From positions 186,001 to 250,000 of the forward strand of contig NZ_SGJB01000001.1 of assembly GCF_006861675.1 (NCBI RefSeq): 64,000 nt of DNA, read 5' to 3'. Numbering within the stretch: position 1 is the stretch's first letter; the number at the start of each line of letters is the position of its first letter. Source of the DNA: Peptacetobacter hominis (GTDB lineage Bacteria > Bacillota > Clostridia > Peptostreptococcales > Peptostreptococcaceae). The notes beneath the pieces are model-generated. The model saw nothing but the letters and a program-made list of their open reading frames with translations, did no database searches and was not told the DNA's origin. Below, in pieces: positions 45,415 to 55,566 of the stretch. A program made the position numbers and the translations under genes.

Positions 45415-46326
45415 ATGGAACTTGCAGTAATAACACTTGAAAAAGTAATGATAATGTGTGTTTTGGCTTTTGTAGGGTTTATATGTTACAAAAGGGGTTT
45501 AATAGATGAGGAACAGAATAAAGGTTTATCAGAGCTAGTATTACAGGTATTTACACCTATACTTCTTTTTACATCATTACAGCAAGACTTTTCAGAAGAA
45601 AGAATAAGAGGATTTATCATATGCGTAATAGTATCTATTGTAGGCTTTTTTATAAGTTTAATAATAGCGCAGATAGCTTCCTTAAAAGAGAATGATTATA
45701 ATAAACCAGTTGAACTTGTTGCACTTATATATTCAAACTGTGGATTTATAGGGATACCCCTTGTACAAGGTATATTTGGAAGTGAAGGAGTTTTCTATAT
45801 GTCGGCATTTGTAGCAGTATCTAACTTTCTTATATGGACACACGCAGTACTTGTAATGTCAGGAAAAGCTGATATAAAATCAATACTATTGTCCTTCAAA
45901 TCACCTACAATAATATCAATTGTAATAGGAATGATTTTTTTTGTGATGCAATGGAAACTTCCAAAGTTTGTTATGGATCCTCTTGAAATGTTTGCAGCTG
46001 TAAACACACCTCTTGCCATGATGGTTGCGGGTATCAATATAGCACAAGAAAACATTCTAAAATTATTGTCACATAGAAGGCTATATTTAATATGTACTCT
46101 TAGACTGATTGTTATACCGTTTGTACTACTTATCCTTTTGAAACTTACACCAATAAACAAAGTAATCTCACAAGTTGCAATATTAGCAACAGCATGTCCC
46201 GCTGGAGTTACCGGAACATTATTTGCTATGAGGTATAATAAAAATTCAGGATATGCAACAGAAATCTTTGCGATGACAACAATTCTATCTATACGGACAT
46301 TGCCGTTTATAATGATATTTTGCTAA
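45415..46326 (+). CDS. AEC (auxin efflux carrier)-family transporter
   Basis: 303 aa from ATG 45415 (RBS GGATGGTGA; an in-frame GTG at 45400 is upstream of it). Ten membrane segments in two halves; GFIGIPLVQGIFGSEGVFY and NTPLAMMVAGINIAQ are typical of the family. Relatives carry malate or other organic acids. The gene lies between metNIQ and the methyltransferase genes and overlaps the RBS region of the next one, suggesting one unit. Confidence 0.82.
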   Translation: MELAVITLEKVMIMCVLAFVGFICYKRGLIDEEQNKGLSELVLQVFTPILLFTSLQQDFSEERIRGFIICVIVSIVGFFISLIIAQIASLKENDYNKPVELVALIYSNCGFIGIPLVQGIFGSEGVFYMSAFVAVSNFLIWTHAVLVMSGKADIKSILLSFKSPTIISIVIGMIFFVMQWKLPKFVMDPLEMFAAVNTPLAMMVAGINIAQENILKLLSHRRLYLICTLRLIVIPFVLLILLKLTPINKVISQVAILATACPAGVTGTLFAMRYNKNSGYATEIFAMTTILSIRTLPFIMIFC

Positions 46327-46352
46327 TTAAATACATGAAAGGAAGTATTAAT

Positions 46353-47441
46353 ATGGAACTTATAAAAACCGAGATGACTCCAAAAGAAAGATTAACGCTT
46401 TATGGAAAAGGAAAGGAAGTAGATAGAATACCTACTACACTTTCTGCAGGAGAAACGATACCTGTACTTTATGGAATTTCAATACATGACTATTATTTTT
46501 CGGCAGATCTTATGGTTGAAGTTGAATCTAGGATGGCAGAAGATTTTGGCGCTGATAATATGGGGATGGGGCTTGGACTTCGTACGGTAGCAGAAGCAAT
46601 CGGAACAAAGATGCATTATTCTAGTGATAGTGTAGCGTATATAGAAGATCCTGTAATAAAAAATTATAGTCAAATTGACAATATGGATATAATTAATATA
46701 AAAAAAGATGGAAGAATACCAATAATGATTGAAGCCTTTAAAAGGTTAAAAGATAAATATGATAAAGAGAGAATAATAGGAACTGGTATGGCAGGACCAC
46801 TTACAACAGCATGTGCACTTGTGGGAACAGATAAATTTTTGAAAGATTGTATAAAGAAACCCGATGAAATAAAAAAACTTATGGAGTATTCAACCGAATG
46901 TATTATAGCTTGTGGTAGAGACATATATAATGAAGTTGGAATAACAAGTAGTTTATCGGAACCAATAGCTTCTGCCAATCTTATAAGTAAGAAGCAGTTT
47001 GAACGTTGGGCGAAGCCGTATATAAAAAAAGTAGTAGATGAGTGGAACAAATTTCAAAATGCACCGAGTATACATATATGTGGAAAAACGAATGATAGAT
47101 GGGATGATGTCATAGAAACGGGAATATCTGGATTTTGGGTAGATAATTGTGAAAGTCTTAAAGAACTAAAAACTAGATTGGGAGATAAAATTTCAATAAG
47201 TGGAAACGTAGCGCCTGTTGATATACTACGAAATGGTACTCCTGAAATGATAGAAAATGAAATATTTAACTGTATAAAACAGGCAAGTGATTCACCTAAA
47301 GGTTTTGGTCTTTGTCCAGGATGTACAACACCAGTAGGTACTCCTAAAGAAAATATTATAGCATTTATGAATGCAGCTTATAAATATGGAAAAGGTGCTA
47401 AAAAAGGACATATGTGTAAAGGTATTGAAAAATTTTTATAA
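46353..47441 (+). CDS. UroD-fold corrinoid methyltransferase (MtaA/CmuA-like)
   Basis: 362 aa from ATG 46353 (RBS AAAGGAAG). TIM barrel of the uroporphyrinogen decarboxylase superfamily. Zinc-ligand pattern HICGK (His about 241, Cys about 243) and a late Cys in LCPGC (about 321-324) fits methylcobamide methyltransferases and not true UroD, as does the nearby corrinoid-protein gene. It would move methyl groups to or from the corrinoid protein at 49012. Substrate or acceptor is unknown. Confidence 0.78.
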   Translation: MELIKTEMTPKERLTLYGKGKEVDRIPTTLSAGETIPVLYGISIHDYYFSADLMVEVESRMAEDFGADNMGMGLGLRTVAEAIGTKMHYSSDSVAYIEDPVIKNYSQIDNMDIINIKKDGRIPIMIEAFKRLKDKYDKERIIGTGMAGPLTTACALVGTDKFLKDCIKKPDEIKKLMEYSTECIIACGRDIYNEVGITSSLSEPIASANLISKKQFERWAKPYIKKVVDEWNKFQNAPSIHICGKTNDRWDDVIETGISGFWVDNCESLKELKTRLGDKISISGNVAPVDILRNGTPEMIENEIFNCIKQASDSPKGFGLCPGCTTPVGTPKENIIAFMNAAYKYGKGAKKGHMCKGIEKFL

Positions 47442-48137
47442 AAAGGAGAAATTATTATTAATAAAACTATTGTTTCTTGAGAGAAACTTAAAAGAAAAAA
47501 GTATTTCAATAACCATATATGTCTAGGTAAGTAATGAATATGATTACTATAGAAATCGATTTAAAACCAATGGCAAAACTTACTGAAGCATAATATAAAT
47601 TATATGTGGATTAGGAACTAGAACAATAATAGATAGTATAAAAATAATAATTATGGAAACTGCAAAAGAAAATATGAAAGAAATATAATATGTAAAAACT
47701 AAATCCCACAAAGAAAAACACGTTGTCAAAATGAATATATCCTTATACCAGGAGAGAGATATAAGAGATATTATAGAAAGTACAGAAATAAACTATAATA
47801 AATAATATAAATAAAAGTTATAGAAAATAGTATCCAAAGGGAATTTGTAGAGAATATATAATTGTAATAAGTTAATGTGTAAGAAGTAAGAAATCGAATA
47901 ATAGCAAAGATAAAAAGTCTTTCAAAAGATAGTAAAATAATATAAATAAATTATTCTAATTGTAAAATAAAAATATATAAATGATATAATGGTTAAAAGT
48001 ATATTAAATAAGAAAGTATTATAAAAAATTATTTCTATGTACATTAGAAAAAATAGAGAAAATGTCATATATAAAATTATCTATATCTAAAAAGTATAAA
48101 AGCTTATATAAAAAGACTTTAGTTGGGGGGGAGGAAA
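47442..48137 (+). pseudogene. Decayed coding stretch, origin unknown
   Basis: 696 nt with no open frame of use, directly after an AAAAGGAG ribosome site. Short coding-like pieces survive in one frame or another: MNMITIEIDLKPMAKLTEA, then GLGTRTIIDSIKIIIMETAK, then KMNISLYQERDIRDIIES, broken by stops and shifts. Placed between two UroD-fold genes, it may be the remains of a further methyltransferase-system gene. The parent family was not recognised, and random AT-rich DNA remains possible. Confidence 0.4.
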
Positions 48138-48995
48138 ATGGAAAGGTTTGTATGTACAGTAAGATTCGGAGAAGACTTTAAAATAGTAGAAGACATAATT
48201 AAAAAACTTGGAATTGAAAAAACCGAACCTAAACAGATACATGAAAATGCAAAATATATATACAATATAGCAAGGAAATCAGAATACAACGATTGGATAA
48301 TATTGCCATTATGTAGTACAATTGCTGCAGAATCGCTTGGAGCAGATGTGAAATTATCTATAGATGGGGCAAGGATAAAAGAGGAAAAATATAAAAATAA
48401 AGAAGATATTGAAGAGTTATTTTACAAAAGCATGGATAAAGATTGCAAAAGGCTATCGGTAATGATGGATGTTTTGAAAAGTCTATCATCTGAAGGAAAA
48501 CATATTATATATGGAGTAGAGGGGCCTTTCACATTGCTTAATGCACTTATGCCTATGAGTAAGATGTTTCTTACTATTAGAAAAGATAAAGAAGAAAAAC
48601 TTTTATCAAATGCAAAAAAATGGACCTTAGATTATATGACAATGGCGATTGAAAATGGAGTGGAAATAATATCATATGCTGACCCAATAGCCAACATAGA
48701 AATTATAGGTGAAAAAATGTTTAAAGATATATATATGCCTCTATTTAAAGATATAATGCAGACTATAAAAGAAAAATATCCTAACATAGTGATACATATA
48801 TGTGGAAAGCTTACACAAAGTATAATAGATTCTGATGAATGTAATATAACAAAAAAATCATATAATGAGAAAAGTAATTATGGAGAAGTTATAAAAAAAT
48901 ATATAGATAGTGGGGAAAACAATATAATAGGCCACTATTGTCTAAATAGATTGGATAGTAATAGAAATTATGTTGAAATTATATCATGGAAATAA
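48138..48995 (+). CDS. Second UroD-fold methyltransferase-like protein
   Basis: 285 aa from ATG 48138 (RBS GGGGGGGAGG). Shorter than the usual 330-350 aa of the superfamily. Retains PLCSTIAAESLGADVKL near 60-76, EGPFTLLNALMP, and the zinc-like VIHICGKLTQ pair with a later Cys in GHYCLNR. Very different in sequence from the 46353 protein, so the two probably have separate substrates, for example methyl donor and acceptor. The corrinoid protein gene follows 16 nt later. Confidence 0.68.
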   Translation: MERFVCTVRFGEDFKIVEDIIKKLGIEKTEPKQIHENAKYIYNIARKSEYNDWIILPLCSTIAAESLGADVKLSIDGARIKEEKYKNKEDIEELFYKSMDKDCKRLSVMMDVLKSLSSEGKHIIYGVEGPFTLLNALMPMSKMFLTIRKDKEEKLLSNAKKWTLDYMTMAIENGVEIISYADPIANIEIIGEKMFKDIYMPLFKDIMQTIKEKYPNIVIHICGKLTQSIIDSDECNITKKSYNEKSNYGEVIKKYIDSGENNIIGHYCLNRLDSNRNYVEIISWK

Positions 48996-49011
48996 AATTA
49001 GGAGGGTATAT

Positions 49012-49674
49012 ATGGATAATAAAGAAAGATTATTAGCAGAGCTAGATAGATGTGTTCTTGAAATGGAGGACGAGGATGTTATTGATGTAGCAAGAGAGTA
49101 TGTTAAATCAGGGTATGATGCATATGATGGTATAACAGATGGACTTGCAAAAGGTATGGAAAAAGCTGGAGATTTATTTGAAGAAGAAGAATATTTTGTT
49201 CCGGAACTTCTTATATGCTCTGATGCAATGTATAATGGTCTTGAGGAATTAAAACCATACCTTAAGCAGAATACTAGCGAAGAAAAATGTAATATAATAA
49301 TCGGTGTTGTTGAAGGAGATACGCATGATATAGGAAAAAATCTTGTAAAAATAATGATGGAAACTGCTGGATTTAAAGTATATGATCTTGGAAGAGATGT
49401 TGCAGTAGAATCATTCATAGAAAAAGTAAGAGAACTAGGTAGTGGAATAGTTTGTATGTCAACATTAATGACGACAACAATGCCGAATATGAGTAAGGTA
49501 ATAGATGCGCTTGAAGAAGAAGGTCTTAGAGATTATGTAAAAATAATGGTAGGGGGAGGTCCTTTATCACGATCTTATGCGGAGCGTATAGGAGCAGATG
49601 CATATACAAGTAATGCAGCAGAAGCTGCTAAAAAAGCAAAAGAGCTTGCTGATGAACTAAAGAGAAATCAATAA
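49012..49674 (+). CDS. Corrinoid (cobalamin-binding) methyl-carrier protein
   Basis: 220 aa from ATG 49012 (RBS AGGAGGG). N-terminal B12-binding helical domain (about 1-85) and a Rossmann-like cobalamin domain with GDTHDIGKN, whose His (about 105) ligates cobalt, then STLMTTTMP and VGGGPLSRSYAERIGAD. This is the MtaC/MtbC/MtmC type of carrier that shuttles methyl groups between two methyltransferases. Last intact gene of the block. Confidence 0.9.
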   Translation: MDNKERLLAELDRCVLEMEDEDVIDVAREYVKSGYDAYDGITDGLAKGMEKAGDLFEEEEYFVPELLICSDAMYNGLEELKPYLKQNTSEEKCNIIIGVVEGDTHDIGKNLVKIMMETAGFKVYDLGRDVAVESFIEKVRELGSGIVCMSTLMTTTMPNMSKVIDALEEEGLRDYVKIMVGGGPLSRSYAERIGADAYTSNAAEAAKKAKELADELKRNQ

Positions 49675-49734
49675 TACTAAATAGCTATTGATTGTTAAAA
49701 AATGAAGTAAATCCAATTTTTGGATACTAATTTC

Positions 49735-50400
49735 AATTTGCCTTTAAGCAATTGACAAGGATTGATTCCTATACTCAATAGGAGTCGATCCTTTTAATTT
49801 TACCGTTATTTTTTTATGTATTGTAATGTTTGATATAATCCTCTATAGATACCTTCAATTCTTCTAATGTTTTAAATGTATTTTTATGTCCATAGAACAT
49901 ATAATTTTCTATTTTTCAAAATGAATTTTCTATATGAGAGTTATCAAGACATTTTTCTTTTCTCTATATAGATTGGTGGATACTATAATTTTTCTATATA
50001 CATCCATTTGATATTGCTATTCTTGTTCAGAATGTAGTTTAAGTTCGGCAAGGTTCTCATATTTGGTGAATACTACAAAGCAGATCTTTTACCTGTTTAA
50101 GATTAGGGATTATAGATATGTTAAATGACGCAATTTACTTGTTATGCAAATATAAAATTGGAGATAGATAAAGTTTCTTTCATAATATGTTCTGTGATTT
50201 TCTCTGCTAACAATCTTATCAAGAGATAGTTTTTTACAGCTTTACTTATGTTGCCATTGTATGATTTGTATTTCATTTTCGATGTTTCTGCATATAGCCT
50301 ATTATTGACATAAGTCTTTTAACCTTCTTATGATTTACTAAGTATCTTCTGTTTTTTAATTCCAAGGTTATTCTACGATATCCTAGTATTTTGAATAAAA
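49735..50400 (-). mobile_element. Remnant of an IS3-family transposase
   Basis: No open frame, but the minus strand still encodes recognisable pieces of an IS3/IS150-type transposase in shifting frames. In order: GYRRITLELKNRR...VNHKKVKRLM (about 50380-50280), KLHSEQE and QYQMDVYRK (about 50040-49990), CLDNSHIENSF-like, FYGHKNTFKTLEELK...IEDYIKHYNT (about 49910-49820), and KLKGSTPIEYRNQSLSIA (about 49800-49745). Several stops and frameshifts show long decay. Terminal repeats were not identified. Confidence 0.8.
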
Positions 50401-50502
50401 ATTTTTTATAAAAATAAAAAAAGGATATTTAAAAGTTTTGTAGAAATGTATATAGTATTTCGTATATGAGAGGACATATACATTTGCAAAGGATGTGATT
50501 TA

Positions 50503-51093
50503 ATGGCTTGTACAGAAGTAAAAAAATCTGTAGATAAAGAAAAAATAAAAAAAGCTGTAAGAGAGATACTCGAAGCAATAGGGGAAGATCCTGATAGAGA
50601 AGGACTTATAAATACTCCAGATAGGGTGGCGAGAATGTATGAAGAAATATTCTGTGGTATGTTTCAGGATCCGAAAGAGCATCTAAAAGTAACCTTTGAA
50701 TCGGAAAAATACGAGGAAATGGTAGTTGTAAAAGATATACCATTTTATTCATGCTGTGAACATCATCTGGTTCCATTCTTCGGAAAGGCACATGTTGTAT
50801 ATATTCCAAAAGATGGTAGACTGACAGGTCTTTCAAAGCTTGCAAGGGTAGTCGAAACAATAGCAAAAAGACCTCAGCTTCAGGAAAGAATCGCAAAGGA
50901 TACAGCGGATACAATAATGAGTGAACTTAAACCATATGGAGTAATGGTGGTTATAGAAGCTGAACATATGTGTATGACTATGAGAGGTGTAAAAAAACCT
51001 GGTTCAAAAACTGTTACATCTGCTGTAAGAGGTGTTTTTGAAAAAAACATGGCTGTAAAAAGTGAAGCAATGAGCCTTATAATGATGAAATAA
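50503..51093 (+). CDS. folE: GTP cyclohydrolase I
   Basis: First step of folate synthesis: GTP to dihydroneopterin triphosphate. 196 aa, family size. [20 protein letters not shown], zinc-binding Cys and His in [22 protein letters not shown] and the second zinc Cys in [12 protein letters not shown] are all present. RBS AAAGGATG. First gene of a folate operon (folP 22 nt downstream). Confidence 0.96.
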   Translation: MACTEVKKSVDKEKIKKAVREILEAIGEDPDREGLINTPDRVARMYEEIFCGMFQDPKEHLKVTFESEKYEEMVVVKDIPFYSCCEHHLVPFFGKAHVVYIPKDGRLTGLSKLARVVETIAKRPQLQERIAKDTADTIMSELKPYGVMVVIEAEHMCMTMRGVKKPGSKTVTSAVRGVFEKNMAVKSEAMSLIMMK

Positions 51094-51115
51094 AATATAA
51101 ATCCTGGAGGTTGAA

Positions 51116-51904
51116 ATGTTTGAATTTGGTAAAAGAACATATATAATGGGTATATTGAATGTTACACCGGACAGTTTTTCTGACGGTGGAGATTTTTCAT
51201 GTATAGATAATGCAATGAAACATGCGTATGAAATGGAGGCCCAGGGAGCGGATATTATAGACATTGGAGGAGAATCAACCAGACCGGGACATTCATATGT
51301 GGATGCAGATGAGGAACTGAAAAGAGTTATTCCGGTCCTTAAAAAGATAAAAAGTGCTATAAATTTACCAGTATCTGTTGATACATATAAGGCATCAGTT
51401 GCTGAAGAGTCTCTAAAAAATGGTGCGGATATGATAAATGATGTATGGGGACTTACTGCTGATGAAAATATGGCAAATGTAATAGCAGAATACGATGCAT
51501 GGGTATGCATTATGCATAATCAGAATGGAACAGAATACAATAAAGATATAATGGATGAAATATGTGACTTTCTAGAGAAAAGCATTGAAAAGGCTATAAG
51601 TGCAGGGATAGACAGAAATAAAATAGTAGTAGATCCGGGAATAGGTTTTGGAAAAACATATGAGCAGAATCTTGAGGTGCTGAGAAGACTTGGGGAACTT
51701 AAAAAGCTTGGATATCCTATACTTCTTGGAACATCAAGAAAATCTGTAATAGGAAATACGCTGAATGTAGCTCCTAAAGAGAGAACTGAGGGCACTATTG
51801 CAACGACAGTACTTGGAATAAGAGATGGAGTTGATATCGTGAGAGTCCATGATGTGCATGAAAATCTTATGGCGGCAAGGATGACAGATGCAATATACAG
51901 ATAG
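51116..51904 (+). CDS. folP: Dihydropteroate synthase
   Basis: Joins hydroxymethyl-dihydropterin pyrophosphate with p-aminobenzoate; target of sulfonamides. 262 aa. Motifs: IMGILNVTPDSFSDGG (9-24), DIIDIGGESTRPGHS, NDVWGL, DPGIGFGKTYEQN and LLGTSRKSVIG. Immediately follows folE; RBS CTGGAGG. Confidence 0.95.
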   Translation: MFEFGKRTYIMGILNVTPDSFSDGGDFSCIDNAMKHAYEMEAQGADIIDIGGESTRPGHSYVDADEELKRVIPVLKKIKSAINLPVSVDTYKASVAEESLKNGADMINDVWGLTADENMANVIAEYDAWVCIMHNQNGTEYNKDIMDEICDFLEKSIEKAISAGIDRNKIVVDPGIGFGKTYEQNLEVLRRLGELKKLGYPILLGTSRKSVIGNTLNVAPKERTEGTIATTVLGIRDGVDIVRVHDVHENLMAARMTDAIYR

Positions 51905-51922
51905 ATATGATAGGAGATATTT

Positions 51923-52288
51923 ATGGATAAAATAATTCTTGATGGAATGGCATTTTATGGATTTCATGGTCTTCTGGATGAAGAAGCGGTTCTTGGTCAG
52001 AAATTTTTTGTGGATGTAGAAATATACACTGATACCAAAGAGGCTGGAAAGACAGATGATATGAACAAATCTATAAGTTATGCTGATGTTTATGATTTAG
52101 TAAAAATGCATACAGAGGAGAAAAGATATAATCTTATAGAGGCTCTTGCAGAAAATATAGCTTCAGATATACTTGAAAATTTTGAAAGAGCAAACTCTGT
52201 ATCTGTAAAAATAAGAAAAAAGGAAGCTCCTGTAAGAGGAATATTCAATTATATGGGAGTTGAAATAAGGAGAGATAGAAATGAATAA
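51923..52288 (+). CDS. folB: Dihydroneopterin aldolase
   Basis: Cleaves dihydroneopterin to hydroxymethyl-dihydropterin. 121 aa, family size. Motifs AFYGFHGLLDEEAVLGQKF (about 10-28), SYADVYDLV, YNLIEALAENIA and VKIRKKEAPVRG. Overlaps folK by 8 nt. Confidence 0.93.
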   Translation: MDKIILDGMAFYGFHGLLDEEAVLGQKFFVDVEIYTDTKEAGKTDDMNKSISYADVYDLVKMHTEEKRYNLIEALAENIASDILENFERANSVSVKIRKKEAPVRGIFNYMGVEIRRDRNE

Positions 52289-53573
52289 GGTTTATCTGGG
52301 TCTTGGAACCAATATGGGAAATAGACTTGGCTACCTTAGTAGAGCATGCGACATAATAGAAAATGACGAAAGAGTATTTTCTGTTGAAAAATCCGACATA
52401 TATGAAACGGAAGCATGGGGATATACTGAACAGAATGATTTTCTGAATATGTGTATACGTATATATACAGATATGAATCCTCAGGAAGTTCTTCGTATGT
52501 GTCAAAGTATAGAGGAAAAACTGAACAGAAAAAGAATAATAAAATGGGGGCCAAGAACAATTGATGTGGATGTACTCTTGTTTAATGATGAGAAAATTAA
52601 TGATGATAATCTAAAAGTTCCACATCCATATATAAATCAGAGAGGTTTTGTGCTTAAACCTCTTATGGATCTCGATGAAGATATTAATGTAGAAGGCAAG
52701 AATATAGTAGAATCATTTGAATTACTTGATGAAAAAGACAAAAACGGAATAAAATTGTACAAACTGCCTGAAGATAATATTTTTATTAATCAGAAAAAAA
52801 TCAGAATCCATTCGCCTTCTGGAAAAACTGTCATCGAATTTGGCAGGGATAATATAGTAATCGCTGGCCCTTGTGCTATAGAGAGCTATGAACAACTTCT
52901 TGAAACGGCAAACTCTGTCAAAAGAAGCGGAGCAAATATTTTAAGAGGAGGAGCTTTTAAGCCTAGAACATCGCCAAGGTCGTTTTCCGGACTAAAAAAA
53001 GATGGTCTTGAAATTCTTAAAAAAGTAAGAGAGATAACAGATATGCCTGTAATAACTGAGGTTATGGATATAAGGGACATAGATATGATATATGAAACTG
53101 CAGATATACTTCAGATAGGCTCTCGAAATATGCAGAATTTTTCACTTCTGAAAGAAATCGGTAAACAGGACAAACCGGTAATGTTGAAAAGAGGTCTTTC
53201 TGCTACAATAAATGAATGGATTTGTTCTGCTGAATATATAGCAGCAGAAGGAAATGAAAATATAATAATGTGTGAAAGAGGTATAAGAACATACAGCGAT
53301 TATACCAGAAATACAATGGATATATCTGCAATTCCAGTAATCAAAGAAAAAACAGGTCTTCCTGTAATTGCAGATCCAAGTCATGCAACCGGTATAAGAA
53401 ATCTTGTAGAACCAATGGCTCTTGCATCTATAGTTGCCGGAGCAGACGGAATAATGACTGAAGTACATCCTGAACCAGAGGAAGCTCTATCTGATGGAGA
53501 ACAGTCGCTTACATTTGATATGTTTGATGAAATGATGAAAAAAATCGATAAAATAAGAAAAATTAATCTTTAA
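52281..53573 (+). CDS. folK: Fusion: HPPK (FolK) + DAHP synthase
   Basis: 430 aa in one uninterrupted frame. Residues 1-165 are a complete pyrophosphokinase: [56 protein letters not shown]. Residues about 190-430 are a complete DAHP synthase of the AroF/KDOPS-like type, the first shikimate enzyme: [80 protein letters not shown]. The short linker (about 165-190) leaves no room for the ferredoxin-like regulatory domain often found before this core. HPPK products need p-aminobenzoate from chorismate, so the fusion links two feeding pathways. Confidence 0.9.
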   Translation: MNKVYLGLGTNMGNRLGYLSRACDIIENDERVFSVEKSDIYETEAWGYTEQNDFLNMCIRIYTDMNPQEVLRMCQSIEEKLNRKRIIKWGPRTIDVDVLLFNDEKINDDNLKVPHPYINQRGFVLKPLMDLDEDINVEGKNIVESFELLDEKDKNGIKLYKLPEDNIFINQKKIRIHSPSGKTVIEFGRDNIVIAGPCAIESYEQLLETANSVKRSGANILRGGAFKPRTSPRSFSGLKKDGLEILKKVREITDMPVITEVMDIRDIDMIYETADILQIGSRNMQNFSLLKEIGKQDKPVMLKRGLSATINEWICSAEYIAAEGNENIIMCERGIRTYSDYTRNTMDISAIPVIKEKTGLPVIADPSHATGIRNLVEPMALASIVAGADGIMTEVHPEPEEALSDGEQSLTFDMFDEMMKKIDKIRKINL

Positions 53574-53618
53574 AAAAGGAAATTCCAATAATAAGTCGAA
53601 TAATTATAATATTAAACA

Positions 53619-53646
53619 TTGACAAAGATAAAATATCATGTAAAAT
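53619..53646 (+). promoter_or_regulatory. Promoter of the dnaG-rpoD unit
   Basis: -35 TTGACA (53619-53624), 16-bp spacer, -10 TAAAAT (53641-53646), 70 nt before dnaG. Confidence 0.7.
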
Positions 53647-53717
53647 AGAAATGTTAAGACAAAAAATCACGTTTAAAAGATTTTACTGAAACCAAAATCA
53701 TAGAAGGGTGTGTTAGT

Positions 53718-55550
53718 ATGAATGATATGAAGGAAATCATAGACGAGATTAAAGCCAGATGCGATATAGCAAGTATAATTTCAGATTATATAAAAATAAA
53801 TCCATCAGGCGGAAATTACAAGGGTTTATGTCCTTTTCATGTTGAAAAAACACCCTCTTTTTATATTAATACATCGAAACAGATCTACAAATGCTTTGGA
53901 TGTGGTGAAGGTGGAGATGTTATAAATTTTATAATGAAAATTGAAAATCTTGATTTTATGGACGCGGTTAAACTTCTTGCATCCAGATGTGGTATAGATA
54001 TAAATTTCAATATGGATGAAGATACAAAAAAGAAAATCGAGCTTTCTAAAAAATATCAGGATATACATGTTGAAGCAGCGAGATTTTATTATGCGCAACT
54101 TATGAAATCAAAGAATAGAGGCTATGATTATCTGAGAAACAGAGGGCTTGACGATAAGACAATAAAGAGCTTCGGACTTGGTTTCGCGCCTGATGGATGG
54201 AGCAGTCTTATAGATTATTTAACAGAAAATAAAGGTTATTCGATAGAAGAACTTATGGAGTGCGGTCTCGCGGGGAAAAGCACAAAATACGAGGATAGAT
54301 ATTATGATAAATTCAGAAATCGCGTTATGTTTCCTATTTTTGATTATAGAGGAAATGTAATTGGATTTGGGGGAAGGGTTCTTGATGATTCTCTTCCGAA
54401 GTATTTAAATTCTCCAGATACTCTGATATTCAATAAAAGACATAATCTTTATGGTCTCAATTTTGCCAGAAAGAATATAAAGGATAGGACTCTTATACTA
54501 GTCGAAGGATATATGGATCTTATATCGCTCAATCAATATGGTATAAAAAATACTGTCGCAACTTTAGGAACTGCTATAACTCAGCAGCAGGCATCTCTTA
54601 TAAAAAGATATGCGGATGTTGTTATTATATCGTATGACTCCGATGAGGCAGGTATAAAGGCTGCTATAAGAGCTATAGACATACTTCAGAAAGAGGGATT
54701 ATCAGCAAGAGTACTTAATCTTTCAGATGCTAAAGATCCTGACGAGTATGTCAGAAAATATGGTGTAGCTAATTATAATAAAGCTGTAAAAGAATCCATT
54801 GAACGGACAAAATTCAGAATAGATATAATGAAAAGAGATTTTGATATAGATAATGGAGAAGATGCGATAAAATTTGCAAGAAAAGCGGCAAATCTTATAA
54901 AATCTATAAAAAGTCCTGTAGAGATAGATTATTATGCAGGATATGTAGGAAAAATAGCCGGGATAGATGTTGAATCAATAAAAAAAGAAATTTATGGAAA
55001 ATCATATACGGCGAATAGAAAAAGCGGTAAAAACAATACAAGTTTAAAAAATGAAAAGATTCACATAGAAAAAATGAGTGCCATAGAGCATGGCGAAGAA
55101 AATACGGAGGCATTGCTTTTAAAGTCTATGCTTGAAAAAAGAGATATAAGGGAAATAGCGTCTCTTAAACTTGATTATGATGATTTTATATCTGAGGATG
55201 CCCAGAAGGTATTTAAAGAGATATTAGAATATGATTCAAAGGAAGAATCAGAAAGAATAGATATTAAAGAAATAAACATACCAGAGAATTACATGAATTT
55301 GCTACAGAAAACAGAAATATCAGCAATAGATATATTCAATAGAAAAGAAGTAGAAGAGATGATAAGAAATGTAAAGAAAAATGGTATGAAAAATAAAATG
55401 GAATCACTTGTTGTAAAGCAGGCAGAGCTTGAAACAAAGAGAAAAAGTCTTGGCTCTGAACAAAAAACAGAATTGAAAGAGGTTGATGTTGAGATTATGA
55501 ATATTGCTCTACAAATAGTTGAAATGAACAAGAGATTAAGAAGTTTATAG
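53718..55550 (+). CDS. dnaG: DNA primase
   Basis: Makes RNA primers for replication. 610 aa, family size. CHC2-type zinc finger [12 protein letters not shown]...[10 protein letters not shown] (about 38-65), catalytic core with [17 protein letters not shown], Toprim [15 protein letters not shown] and [12 protein letters not shown], and a helical C-terminal helicase-binding region. RBS AGAAGGG. Upstream of rpoD as in most Firmicutes. Confidence 0.95.
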   Translation: MNDMKEIIDEIKARCDIASIISDYIKINPSGGNYKGLCPFHVEKTPSFYINTSKQIYKCFGCGEGGDVINFIMKIENLDFMDAVKLLASRCGIDINFNMDEDTKKKIELSKKYQDIHVEAARFYYAQLMKSKNRGYDYLRNRGLDDKTIKSFGLGFAPDGWSSLIDYLTENKGYSIEELMECGLAGKSTKYEDRYYDKFRNRVMFPIFDYRGNVIGFGGRVLDDSLPKYLNSPDTLIFNKRHNLYGLNFARKNIKDRTLILVEGYMDLISLNQYGIKNTVATLGTAITQQQASLIKRYADVVIISYDSDEAGIKAAIRAIDILQKEGLSARVLNLSDAKDPDEYVRKYGVANYNKAVKESIERTKFRIDIMKRDFDIDNGEDAIKFARKAANLIKSIKSPVEIDYYAGYVGKIAGIDVESIKKEIYGKSYTANRKSGKNNTSLKNEKIHIEKMSAIEHGEENTEALLLKSMLEKRDIREIASLKLDYDDFISEDAQKVFKEILEYDSKEESERIDIKEINIPENYMNLLQKTEISAIDIFNRKEVEEMIRNVKKNGMKNKMESLVVKQAELETKRKSLGSEQKTELKEVDVEIMNIALQIVEMNKRLRSL

Positions 55551-55566
55551 GAAGGGGGTCAATCTT

